From: Verrucomicrobiota bacterium
GTDB taxonomy: Bacteria; Verrucomicrobiota; Verrucomicrobiia; Opitutales; Opitutaceae
NCBI GenBank assembly: GCA_030832235.1
Contig: JAURJO010000229.1
Span: 1 to 16,965 of the forward strand
DNA length: 16,965 nucleotides
Direction of reading: 5' to 3'
A program made the position numbers and the translations under genes. This document shows, piece after piece, positions 1 to 8,656 of this stretch (within the stretch, counting starts at the first letter, position 1; the number at the start of each line of letters is the position of its first letter). The notes under the pieces are model-generated. The model was given only the letters and a program-made list of their open reading frames with translations. It searched no databases and had not been told where the DNA came from.

Positions 1-1009
1 CGGCCGTGGTCGCGAGCGTCGCCGGCCCGAGGAAGACCAGCAGGCAGGGAGCCGCCGCGAAATAGAAGAGCGCGTACAGGAGCATCCGCTTCTCCGGCGC
101 CGCTGCCGCCGCGCGGTCCGAGAGCCAGCCGCCGGCGATGACACCGAGCATGACCGAGATCTGGAGGGTGAACGTCCCCGCGAAGCCCGCCTGCGCGAGC
201 GTGAGGTCGAACCGCTCTTTGAAATACAGCGGCAGCCAGCCGAGGAAGATCCAGTTCCCGAGGCCAGACAGCATCGATTCACCCACCAGCACCCAGTAGC
301 TCGGTACGCCGGCGAGGTAGCGCAGGGCTTCACCCCACGAGGCCCGCGGTGCGGCCGCCCCGACCCTGACTTCCGGTGGCGTTCCAATGAATGGCCGCGA
401 GAACAGCGCGAGAGCGACGCCGCCTATCCCGAGCACCCAGAATCCCGTCCGCCATCCGTGCTGCTCCGCCATATAGCCCGCGAAGCTTCCGCCGAGGATC
501 ATCCCGCCGTTCACCCCGAGCGAGATCGAGCTCATCGCCCGTGCCCGCGTGCCGGCGCCATGCCAGTCCGCGGTCAACGCGATCGCCGCGGGCAGGTAGA
601 GGCTCTCCGCGATGCCGAGCGCGCCGCGCAGCACCAGGAGGGCCGCGAACCCGTCGACCGCACCCGTCGCCGCCGTCACCGCACTCCAAAGCACCAGACT
701 CGCCACCACCACGCGCGGTCGCGACCACCGGTCCGCGACCGCGCCCGCGAGCGGCGAGCAGATGGAGTAGCACCAAAGAAAAGCGGAGCCGAGCAATGCC
801 AGCTGGACGTCGGTGAGGCTGAACTCCGCCCGCAGGGGCGGCAGCACCGCCGAAAGCGCCGCGCGGTCGGCGTAGTTCAGGGCGGCGGCGACCGCGAGGA
901 AAGCGGCCGCCCGCCATTCCGGGCGCCGCCACCACCCGGGCGTCCGTGGCGTGGCGGTGTCCGCGGGAGGGGGTTCAGCAAGAGTGGGGGGCAAGGCGGG
1001 GCGGAGCAT
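1..1009 (-). CDS. MFS transporter, partial (C-terminus outside window)
   Basis: This is a major facilitator superfamily inner-membrane permease; 336 residues are visible and the C-terminal part lies beyond the window start. Translation of the minus strand gives a proline-rich cytoplasmic N-terminus, then TM1 with NYADRAALSAVLPPLR at about residues 45-60. The conserved loop 2-3 motif A, GAVADRWSRPR, is at 89-99. LRGALGIAESLYLP at 127-140 is typical of the anion:cation symporter/hexuronate branch. A second motif A-like stretch, GGWLSDR, at 293-299 marks the start of the second six-helix half. The ATG at 1009-1007 is directly preceded by an in-frame TGA, so translation cannot start further upstream; no Shine-Dalgarno is seen. 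The gene diverges from the sialidase/esterase/oxidoreductase genes, so an organic acid or sugar-acid substrate is plausible. Family call is firm; substrate is inference. Confidence 0.88.
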   Translation of the reverse strand, partial: MLRPALPPTLAEPPPADTATPRTPGWWRRPEWRAAAFLAVAAALNYADRAALSAVLPPLRAEFSLTDVQLALLGSAFLWCYSICSPLAGAVADRWSRPRVVVASLVLWSAVTAATGAVDGFAALLVLRGALGIAESLYLPAAIALTADWHGAGTRARAMSSISLGVNGGMILGGSFAGYMAEQHGWRTGFWVLGIGGVALALFSRPFIGTPPEVRVGAAAPRASWGEALRYLAGVPSYWVLVGESMLSGLGNWIFLGWLPLYFKERFDLTLAQAGFAGTFTLQISVMLGVIAGGWLSDRAAAAAPEKRMLLYALFYFAAAPCLLVFLGPATLATTA

Positions 1010-1178
1010 TCAAACCAACCGGGGGCCGGGGTGGCCTCGCTTGCGTTCGAAAGTGCCGGCGAGCGTGGACGGGATCGGGGCGCGGGCGCAATCGCTTCGT
1101 CGCCGCTTCCCCCGAGGCGGAGGACGATCACTTCACTTGACCGTGGATACACCGCTCTGGCATCCCCGACGCCGCCCC
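1010..1178. promoter_or_regulatory. Divergent intergenic region between transporter and sugar-catabolic genes
   Basis: These 169 bases must hold the promoters for both the leftward transporter and the rightward three-gene cluster. The only near-consensus element I see is TTGACC at 1137-1142 on the plus strand. No good -10 hexamer follows at 16-18 bases, and it would lie very close to the start codon, so I do not assign a promoter. A TTCGAA palindrome lies at about 1045-1050. No gene was found here. Confidence 0.4.
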
Positions 1179-2306
1179 ATGCGCCGGCTCGCCGCCCTGC
1201 TCTGCGTCCTCCTCTTGCCCGCCGCATCCGGTGCGTCCTCCGGGCGCGCGCCCGCGCCGGTGTCGCGCGAAGTGATCCTCGCCTCGGCCGACGCCGGCGC
1301 CTGGCCGTACCTCGCGTTTCCCGCGCTGCTGGATCTCGGCGACGAGGTGCTCGTTTCCTACAAGCGCGCCCGGGCCCACGCCCAGGACGCCGGTGCCGCG
1401 CTCGATCTCCTGCGCCTCGATCCTAACCGAGGCCGCGCGAGCGGCGCGCCCGTCGCGATCTCGCGCGTGGAGGGCCGAATCATGCAGATGGGCGAGTGGG
1501 TGCGGTTCGGCGACGGCGTGATCGCGAACTACATCGACGCGCAGGCGCCGGGCCGCTCCACCACGCGCACCGGGCTGCTCGTCGTGCGTTCGGCCGACGG
1601 CGGCCGCACGTTCGGACCACCGGAGCGCGCGGGTCTGATCGAAGGCGTCGAGTACGGCTACGCCTTCGACCATATCACCGAGGGCGCGACCACGTGGATG
1701 CTCGTGATGACCTTTTCCAACCTGCCCGGAGGCCGGGCCGTGTATCCGACGCGACCGCACGCGGGGCCGGTCGACGTGGTGCGCTCCGATGATCACGGTC
1801 GCACGTGGCGCCTCGTGCGCAGCCTCACGCGTGAGTTCGGCGACGTGCCGATCAACGAAAGCGCTTTCATCCGCCAAGGTGACGGCTTCCTGGTGGTTAC
1901 GCGCGGTTACGACAACCGCGCGCGCCTGCACTTCACCGACGCCGCGTTTCGCGTGCGGCGGCAAGCGGACCTCACCGCGGCGCACGCGTTCATCACGAGC
2001 CATGTCGGCCGGCCGCGGCTCTTCGCGCGCGAGGGCCGCGTTTACCTGCTCGGCCGCAACGTCAGCACGGCGGGCCGGCCGATGCAGCTGGCGCTGTTCC
2101 GCGTCGACGTCGCCACGCTCACCGCGGCCACGCACGTCATTCTCGACAACGCGGACGAGGCGCGGGTTACCGACGGGTATTACGCGGCGACCTGGTTCCG
2201 CGGGGAGGGCGCTGATGCCCGGTTGCACGTCGTCACCTACCGTGGCGATTCCGGGCGGCCGCCGGATCTGCTTCACCTGGCGTTCCGCTGGGACGACGTG
2301 AAATGA
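1179..2306 (+). CDS. Sialidase-fold (BNR/Asp-box) exported protein
   Basis: A 375-residue protein with an N-terminal signal peptide (MRRLAALLCVLLLPAASGAS), so it is probably periplasmic or outside the cell. Two Asp-box motifs of the sialidase beta-propeller are clear: SADGGRTF at residues 138-145 and SDDHGRTW at 203-210. INESAF at 225-230 and GRPRLF at 277-282 sit where sialidases carry conserved acidic and arginine residues, while the N-terminal FRIP motif of classical exo-sialidases is not evident. It is therefore best called sialidase-like glycoside hydrolase or binding propeller; cleavage of sialic acid itself is not shown. I chose the ATG at 1179 because it opens the signal peptide; the frame stays open upstream to 951 but with no protein-like sequence. 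The stop overlaps the esterase start (ATGA), suggesting translational coupling. No Shine-Dalgarno is visible. Confidence 0.8.
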   Translation: MRRLAALLCVLLLPAASGASSGRAPAPVSREVILASADAGAWPYLAFPALLDLGDEVLVSYKRARAHAQDAGAALDLLRLDPNRGRASGAPVAISRVEGRIMQMGEWVRFGDGVIANYIDAQAPGRSTTRTGLLVVRSADGGRTFGPPERAGLIEGVEYGYAFDHITEGATTWMLVMTFSNLPGGRAVYPTRPHAGPVDVVRSDDHGRTWRLVRSLTREFGDVPINESAFIRQGDGFLVVTRGYDNRARLHFTDAAFRVRRQADLTAAHAFITSHVGRPRLFAREGRVYLLGRNVSTAGRPMQLALFRVDVATLTAATHVILDNADEARVTDGYYAATWFRGEGADARLHVVTYRGDSGRPPDLLHLAFRWDDVK

Positions 2307-3145
2307 CCTCCCGTCCCCGCTGGCCGGTGCTGATCGTCGCGGGCCTTTTCACCCTGGCCTTCACGGGGAGACTCCGGGCTGGCGAACGCATCACTTTTTC
2401 GGAGATCGCCAGCGTGGCGCTCGGCCGCTCGCTGCCCGTGGCGGTGGTCGCGCCCGAGCGCCCTTCGCCGGCGGACGTGGCGCCGGTGCTGTTCGTCCTC
2501 CACGGCCGCGGCCGGCACCATCGGTCGCTCCTCGACTCGGCCGCCGCACGCTCGGCGTTGCTCGCGGCGCCGTTCCACGTCGTGCTCCCGCAGGGCGAGG
2601 ATGGCTGGTACATCGATTCCCCGGCGCGGCCGGCGGACCGCTACGGCACCTATCTCGGCGAGGTCGTCGCGTGGGCGGGCGCGAACCTGCCGGTCTCGCG
2701 TTCACCGGCGCGCACGGGCATTGCCGGCTGGTCGATGGGCGGATACGGCGCGGTGCGCCAGGCGCAGGCGAACGGCGGGCGCTTCGGCTTCGTGGCGAGC
2801 ATCATCGGCCTGCTGGACTATCCGCGCGCGGAGACGCTGCCGGAGGGAAGAAACTACCGCGTGGCCGTGGATCGCTTCACCGCGGATCCGGCGGTCTGGA
2901 CGCGTCTTAATCCTCTCCACGACGTCGAGACGCTGCGCGGCGCGCGGTTGTCGCTGGTGCTGGCGACGCGCGGGTTCGAGCTCACGATGAACGAAAACTT
3001 CCTCTCTGCCCTGGAGGAAAGAGGCCTGCCGGCGCGCGTGCACCGGTTGGAGGGCGGCCATGAGTTTTCCCTGGTCGAGCGCGCCTTGCCGCTGGTGCTC
3101 GCCGACGCCGCGGAGTTTTTCCGGGGCTCCGGCTCCCTACCGTGA
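2303..3145 (+). CDS. Exported alpha/beta-hydrolase esterase (esterase D-like)
   Basis: A 280-residue serine hydrolase of the putative-esterase/S-formylglutathione hydrolase-like group. The N-terminus has a short hydrophobic export segment (about residues 8-21). LFVLHGRG at 63-70 is the oxyanion-side strand and loop. GWSMGG at 142-147 is the nucleophile elbow with Ser144. GGHEFS at 251-256 supplies His253. The usual acid loop reads RGFELTMNENF near 223-233, without the expected Asp, so Glu226 may act as the acid. Likely role: removal of acyl or acetyl groups from a sugar polymer or oligomer, working with the preceding sialidase-fold protein. The start ATG at 2303 overlaps the upstream stop by four bases, and the TGA stop at 3143-3145 overlaps the next start. 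Substrate is unknown; the family assignment is good. Confidence 0.8.
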   Translation: MTSRPRWPVLIVAGLFTLAFTGRLRAGERITFSEIASVALGRSLPVAVVAPERPSPADVAPVLFVLHGRGRHHRSLLDSAAARSALLAAPFHVVLPQGEDGWYIDSPARPADRYGTYLGEVVAWAGANLPVSRSPARTGIAGWSMGGYGAVRQAQANGGRFGFVASIIGLLDYPRAETLPEGRNYRVAVDRFTADPAVWTRLNPLHDVETLRGARLSLVLATRGFELTMNENFLSALEERGLPARVHRLEGGHEFSLVERALPLVLADAAEFFRGSGSLP

Positions 3146-5124
3146 GCGTCGTTTCCCATCATTCCATGGATTGCGACCTGCTGGTCGCGGGAGGCGGTAT
3201 GTCGGGAATATGCTGCGCGCTTGCGGCCGCGCGGCTCGGCGCGAGCGTGATCCTCGTGCAGGACCGGCCGGTGCTGGGCGGAAACGCCTCGAGCGAAATC
3301 CGCATGCACATGGTGGGAGCGACGGGTTTGCACGCGGGTCTGCCGCTGGTGCTGGAGCCCCGCGAGGGTGGCTTGGTCGAGGAGATCCGCCTCGAGCTCG
3401 CCGTGCGCAATCCCCAGCGGTCCCCGGCGGTTGCCGACCTGATCCTGTACGAGCTTTGCCGGGCCGAGCCCAACCTGAAGCTCCTCCTCAATACCACTGT
3501 GACCGGCGCGCGCGTCGAGGAAGGGCGCATCACGGAAGTCACGGCCGAGCGGCCCTCGACCGAGGATCGCTTCACGCTCAGAGCGGCGATGTTCGCCGAT
3601 TGCACCGGCGACGGCCGGCTCGGCGTCGAGGCGTCCGCGCCGTTCCGGCGCGGACGCGAGGGGCGGGACGAGTTCGGCGAGCGGCTTGCGCCGGCCGCGG
3701 GCGACGCGCGCACGCTGGGTTCCACGATCCTTTTCCAGGCCAGGAAGCACGATCGCCCGATGCCGTATGTCGCGCCACCGTGGGTGCGGCGGTTCCAAGC
3801 CGGTGATTTCGCCCTGCGCCCGTTTGGGAAATCCGGTTCCGACCTTGGATTGGAGTACGGCTATTGGTGGATCGAATGGGGCGGTTGCCTCGACACGCTC
3901 AAAGACAACGAGCGTATCCGCGACGAGCTCCTCGCGATCACGCTCGGGGTCTGGAACCATATTAAAAACGAGTCCGGTCTCGATGTCTCCCACTGGGCCC
4001 TCGAGTGGATCGGCTTCATTCCGGGCAAGCGGGAGAGCCGGCGCTTCATCGGCCGGCACACCCTCAGCGAGTCGGATGTTTTATCCTCCCGGCCCTTTTA
4101 CGACGCGATCGCCTACGGGGGCTGGCCGATCGACACGCACCCCCCGGAGGGTGTCGACGCCCCCGCTGAGCCGCCGTGCACCCAGCACCATATCCCTTGG
4201 CTCTACGACATCCCCCTGCGGAGCTGCGTGACGCCCGCGGTACGGAATCTGTTCTTCGCCGGCCGAAACATCTCCGCGACCCATCTGGCCTTCGCTTCGA
4301 CCCGCGTAATGGCGACCTGCGCGGCGGTGGGCCAAGGGGTCGGCACGGCCGCGGCGCTGGCGCTGCGCGCCGGTGTGGAACCGGTGGCGATTGCGGATGA
4401 CGCCGTCCTGCTGGCGCGCATCCGGCAGCGGTTGTTGCGCGATGACGCTTACCTGATCGGCGTTCCCAACGCGGACGATGACGACCTCGCCCGGCGGACG
4501 ACGGTGCGCGCATCGAGCGCGCAGGTGGGTGGGGAGGCTTCATTGGTGCTTTCCGGACAGACGCGGGCGGTGCATGGCGCGAGCGTCGCCGTCGCCGCAT
4601 CCGCGGATGTCGGCGCGGCCAACCAATGGGAGGAAGTTCTGCGGGAGATCGAGACCGGCCGCGCGCGCACGTTGCACACCTCCGCGCCGCCCGACCGCGC
4701 GCACCCGAGCACCCACCGTTGGATGAGTGACCCGGCGGGGGATCTGCCCGCGTGGCTCGAACTGCGCTGGCCGGCTCCGGCTACTTTCGACGAGGTGCAG
4801 CTGATCTTCGACACGGGGCAGCATCGTTTCCTCACGCTTTCCCAAGCCGACGGCTACACACGGCGGATGCACTGGGGGGAACCGCAGCCCGAGACGGTCC
4901 GCGACTACGCCTTGGAGATCGAGACTGCCGCCGGCTGGAGCGTCGTGCATCGCGAGCAGGGCAACTATCAAAGAAGGCGCGTTCACCGGTTGGCGTCATC
5001 CGTCACGACGGCGGCGGTGCGGATCAAGGTTGAGGCGACCAACGGTCTGGATCACGCGAGGATACTTGAGGTGAGGGTGTACGCGTCGTCCGCCGCGCCA
5101 TCCAAGGCAGGTACTGGCGTTTGA
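3142..5124 (+). CDS. FAD-dependent oxidoreductase (FAD_oxidored type) with C-terminal beta domain
   Basis: 660 residues. The N-terminus carries a dinucleotide-binding fold: VAGGGMSG at 15-22 (GxGxxG), then GGNASSEIRMHM at 47-58, the pattern of the FAD_oxidored family common in Planctomycetes and Verrucomicrobia. Further FAD contacts are ADCTGDG near 152-158 and RNLFFAGRNISATH at about 368-381. Residues ~450-650 form a second, beta-rich region ending NGLDHARILEVRVY, which resembles an F5/8 type C (galactose-binding-like) domain. Neither signal peptide nor transmembrane segment is seen, so it is probably cytoplasmic. The GTG at 3142 overlaps the esterase stop (GTGA), favouring coupled translation; an in-frame ATG at 3166 is the alternative start. 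Likely oxidises a sugar-derived product of this cluster, but the reaction is unknown. Confidence is high for family, low for substrate. Confidence 0.82.
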   Translation: MSVVSHHSMDCDLLVAGGGMSGICCALAAARLGASVILVQDRPVLGGNASSEIRMHMVGATGLHAGLPLVLEPREGGLVEEIRLELAVRNPQRSPAVADLILYELCRAEPNLKLLLNTTVTGARVEEGRITEVTAERPSTEDRFTLRAAMFADCTGDGRLGVEASAPFRRGREGRDEFGERLAPAAGDARTLGSTILFQARKHDRPMPYVAPPWVRRFQAGDFALRPFGKSGSDLGLEYGYWWIEWGGCLDTLKDNERIRDELLAITLGVWNHIKNESGLDVSHWALEWIGFIPGKRESRRFIGRHTLSESDVLSSRPFYDAIAYGGWPIDTHPPEGVDAPAEPPCTQHHIPWLYDIPLRSCVTPAVRNLFFAGRNISATHLAFASTRVMATCAAVGQGVGTAAALALRAGVEPVAIADDAVLLARIRQRLLRDDAYLIGVPNADDDDLARRTTVRASSAQVGGEASLVLSGQTRAVHGASVAVAASADVGAANQWEEVLREIETGRARTLHTSAPPDRAHPSTHRWMSDPAGDLPAWLELRWPAPATFDEVQLIFDTGQHRFLTLSQADGYTRRMHWGEPQPETVRDYALEIETAAGWSVVHREQGNYQRRRVHRLASSVTTAAVRIKVEATNGLDHARILEVRVYASSAAPSKAGTGV

Positions 5125-5149
5125 CAGGGCCTCCGGCAGCGGTGACACA
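5121..5149 (+). promoter_or_regulatory. Probable tRNA promoter overlapping upstream stop codon
   Basis: A perfect -35 hexamer, TTGACA, lies at 5121-5126, 41 bases before the mature tRNA 5' end. It contains the TGA stop of the oxidoreductase. The -10 position at 17-base spacing reads GACACA (5144-5149), which is weak. A transcript starting near 5156 would leave a leader of about five bases, as is usual for single tRNA genes. The spacing supports the call; the poor -10 keeps confidence moderate. Confidence 0.5.
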
Positions 5150-5161
5150 AGGGCCGCTCGC

Positions 5162-5237
5162 GGGCCGATAGCTTAACGGTTAAAGCAGAGGACTCATAAT
5201 CCTTTGAGTCTGGGTTCGAATCCCAGTCGGCCCACCA
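5162..5237 (+). tRNA. tRNA with anticodon CAU (Ile2 or elongator Met), CCA encoded
   Basis: A complete 76-base cloverleaf. The acceptor stem pairs GGGCCGA (5162-5168) with TCGGCCC (5227-5233). The D arm is 5171-5186 (GCTT/AAGC). The anticodon stem GAGGA/TCCTT (5188-5192, 5200-5204) closes the loop CTCATAA with anticodon CAT at 5195-5197. The variable loop is five bases. The T arm CTGGG/CCCAG (5210-5214, 5222-5226) has loop TTCGAAT. The discriminator is A5234, and CCA is genomic at 5235-5237. A CAU anticodon can be initiator Met, elongator Met or Ile2 read as lysidine-AU. The paired G-C first acceptor pair rules against initiator. The D loop and anticodon stem look more like Ile2, but I cannot settle Ile2 versus Met by eye. 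Confidence 0.95.
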
Positions 5238-5265
5238 GCCTCCGCCAAGCCTACGGCTGGCAGGC
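5238..5265 (+). terminator. Compound hairpin directly after tRNA CCA
   Basis: Starting at the base after CCA, GCCT (5238-5241) pairs with AGGC (5262-5265). Inside, GCC (5244-5246) pairs with GGC (5259-5261). After a bulged A, AGCC (5248-5251) pairs with GGCT (5255-5258) across a TAC loop. No T-run follows, so it may be a factor-assisted terminator or a processing signal rather than a classical intrinsic terminator. The sequence style (CCGCCAAGCCTACGGCTGGC) resembles short elements I recall seeing after tRNA genes in other genomes; that resemblance is recollection, not a search. Confidence 0.5.
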
Positions 5266-5464
5266 CAGCCTTCCGCCCCATCGTCCGTCGCGGTCCCTCC
5301 AATGTTTGGGGACAGCCGTTTTTGATGATTGGTTGGTGGGTTTAATTAGCCGCACCTGGCGATGGCGCGAAGGCGGTACGCCTATTGCCTCGGAATGATT
5401 GGCGAGGCGACGCCGGGTTGCAGGAGTCGTCGCAACCGCGCTCGTCGACGTGCGCCCGCCCGTT
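5266..5464. other. Gene-free stretch between tRNA and Hpt gene
   Basis: About 200 bases with no convincing gene. Around 5290-5352 the composition becomes markedly richer in A+T than the flanks and includes GTTTGGGGACAGCCGTTTTT at about 5300-5319 and TTTAATTAG near 5341-5349. The first resembles GGGGACAG-type elements linked elsewhere to REP-associated transposases, but no transposase is present. The part nearest the Hpt stop contains a separate hairpin, listed on its own. Confidence 0.4.
5416..5437 (-). terminator. Inverted repeat after Hpt gene, possible terminator
   Basis: GGTTGC (5416-5421) and GCAACC (5432-5437) form a perfect six-base stem with a ten-base loop, 28 bases beyond the leftward stop codon of the Hpt gene. 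There is no T-run on the transcribed side. Position supports a terminator role; strength is uncertain. Confidence 0.35.
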
Positions 5465-5812
5465 TCAGCCGCCGGCCGGCTTCCCGTCCAGGGTTTGGAC
5501 GTATGTCGAGATGCCGCCGATCACGGGCTCCAAGCGCGCGACCAGGTCGAGCGCGGCCGGCAGATCCGGCGCTTTCTCGAGCTGGATGCAAAGGCCGGCG
5601 CACTCCCGGGCTCCGGCCATCGCGGCGGAGGATTTCAGCTTGTGGCCGAGGCGGTTCAGCGTGCCGAGATCGCTGCTGTCGCGGGCGGTCTTGATCTCCA
5701 CGAGAGTCTTGCGGGCGGTTTCCGCGAAGTGGCGCGCAAGCCGCAGCGTCTGGGCCGGATCGTGTCCGGTGAATTCACCGAGCGCGTTGAGGTCGAGGGG
5801 AGTTTCGGACAC
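5465..5812 (-). CDS. Stand-alone Hpt (histidine phosphotransfer) protein
   Basis: A 115-residue, single-domain, all-helical phosphotransfer protein. The signature NRLGHKLKSSAAMAG at residues 53-67 holds the phospho-accepting His57 and the conserved small/polar residues that follow it. The length fits a lone Hpt domain with no kinase or receiver attached; it is cytoplasmic. The start is GTG at 5812-5810: an in-frame TAG lies at 5863-5861 and no ATG occurs between it and this GTG. It diverges from the cysteine hydrolase/hybrid kinase pair. That kinase ends in a receiver domain and lacks its own Hpt, so this protein is the natural next carrier in a His-Asp-His relay. Partnership is inferred from position and missing domains, not shown. 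Confidence 0.87.
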   Translation of the reverse strand: MSETPLDLNALGEFTGHDPAQTLRLARHFAETARKTLVEIKTARDSSDLGTLNRLGHKLKSSAAMAGARECAGLCIQLEKAPDLPAALDLVARLEPVIGGISTYVQTLDGKPAGG

Positions 5813-5937
5813 GGCAGTGAAGAATGTGGTTTTGGGAAATGGCGTAAGGGGAGGCCGCGTCTAAAATAGGTAATTCAAAGTCCTTGAGTAGGGTTTTTGA
5901 CCGGGTATCACTTCAGCACCAACCCAAAAAACGCTGC
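5813..5937. promoter_or_regulatory. Divergent promoter region of Hpt and hydrolase/kinase genes
   Basis: These 125 bases separate two divergent genes of the same apparent signalling unit. Within it are an AT-rich TAAAAT at 5862-5867 (possible rightward -10, no good -35) and TTGACC at 5897-5902 (possible -35, with only a poor -10 match downstream). The hydrolase frame can be read upstream from a TTG at 5884, but the ATG at 5938 matches family N-termini better. I assign no specific promoter. Confidence 0.35.
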
Positions 5938-6549
5938 ATGAACGCAAAGAACACCGCTGCCATCCTCGTTGGCTTCCAGAACGACTACTTCGCGAAGAAC
6001 GGAATTCTCCGTGGTGTCGTGGAGGAGCCCAACCGGGTCGACGAAGTCCTCCACAACTCGCTCGAGTTCATCCGCGAGGCTTCGAAGACCGAGATGTCGA
6101 TCATCTCCACCCCGATCGTGCTGGAGCCCAATTACCGCGCGATGGCCAACGCCGTCGGCATCCTCGATAAGATCAAGCAGTCCGGCGCGTTCAAGTCGGG
6201 CACCACGGGCGCCGACACCATCCCGGAGCTGTTGGCTTTCGGTAAGCGCATCGACTACGTGACGGGCAAGGTCGGGTTCAACGCGTTCTCCGACACCTCC
6301 CTCGAGCAGGTTCTCAAGCAGCGCGGCATCCGCAACGTACTCGTCGCGGGCATGGTCACTTCGCTCTGCATCGATTCGACCGGACGCGCCGCCTACGAGC
6401 GTGGTTTCGCGGTCACGATCCTCTCCGACTGCTCCTCGGCGCGCACGATGGGCGAGCATGATTTCTACTGTAAGAACATCTTCCCGCTCTACGGCCGGTC
6501 GGCCACGAGCAAGGAAGTGTTGGGTGAGCTCGTCCGCACCGCGGCCTGA
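5938..6549 (+). CDS. Isochorismatase-family cysteine hydrolase
   Basis: 203 residues, the usual size for the isochorismatase-like hydrolase family. The triad is in place: Asp16 in VGFQNDYF (11-18), Lys111 in TGKVGFNAFSDT (109-120) and the nucleophile Cys144 in VTSLCIDST (140-148). The hydrophobic strand RNVLVAG before the cysteine loop and the cis-peptide region VAGMVTSLC are typical. Members cleave amides or vinyl ethers (nicotinamidase, ureidoacrylate amidohydrolase, isochorismatase and others); nothing here fixes the substrate. It is cytoplasmic. The ATG at 5938 was chosen over a TTG at 5884 because the family begins just before the first strand. Only 17 bases separate it from the hybrid kinase, so the two are probably co-transcribed. 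Its small-molecule substrate could be related to the kinase's signal; that link is inference. Confidence 0.88.
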   Translation: MNAKNTAAILVGFQNDYFAKNGILRGVVEEPNRVDEVLHNSLEFIREASKTEMSIISTPIVLEPNYRAMANAVGILDKIKQSGAFKSGTTGADTIPELLAFGKRIDYVTGKVGFNAFSDTSLEQVLKQRGIRNVLVAGMVTSLCIDSTGRAAYERGFAVTILSDCSSARTMGEHDFYCKNIFPLYGRSATSKEVLGELVRTAA

Positions 6550-6566
6550 GCGCTCCTGCTTAGCCC

Positions 6567-8631
<2,065 letters not shown>

Positions 8632-8636
<5 letters not shown>

Positions 8637-8656
8637 GCCTGTTCCGCCGGCTCAGC
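8632..8656. terminator. Bidirectional terminator spanning both convergent stop codons
   Basis: GCTGAGCC (8632-8639) and GGCTCAGC (8649-8656) are perfect reverse complements with a nine-base loop. The kinase stop TGA (8634-8636) lies in the left arm and the dapL stop (8654-8652) in the right arm, so the two stops pair with each other. The eight-base, G+C-rich stem has no T-run on either side. Position between converging genes supports a shared terminator. Confidence 0.6.

Noticed and set aside
330..935. 201-codon minus-strand frame inside the transporter gene
   Set aside because: Different frame from the MFS permease, which runs from 1009 off the window edge with clear MFS motifs; this frame is Gly/Arg-rich.
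1137..1165. TTGACC as -35 of a promoter for the sialidase cluster
   Set aside because: No acceptable -10 at 16-18 bases and too close to the start codon.
951..1178. N-terminal extension of the sialidase-like gene
   Set aside because: Upstream part is Arg/Gly-rich and overlaps the divergent transporter start; the signal peptide starts at 1179.
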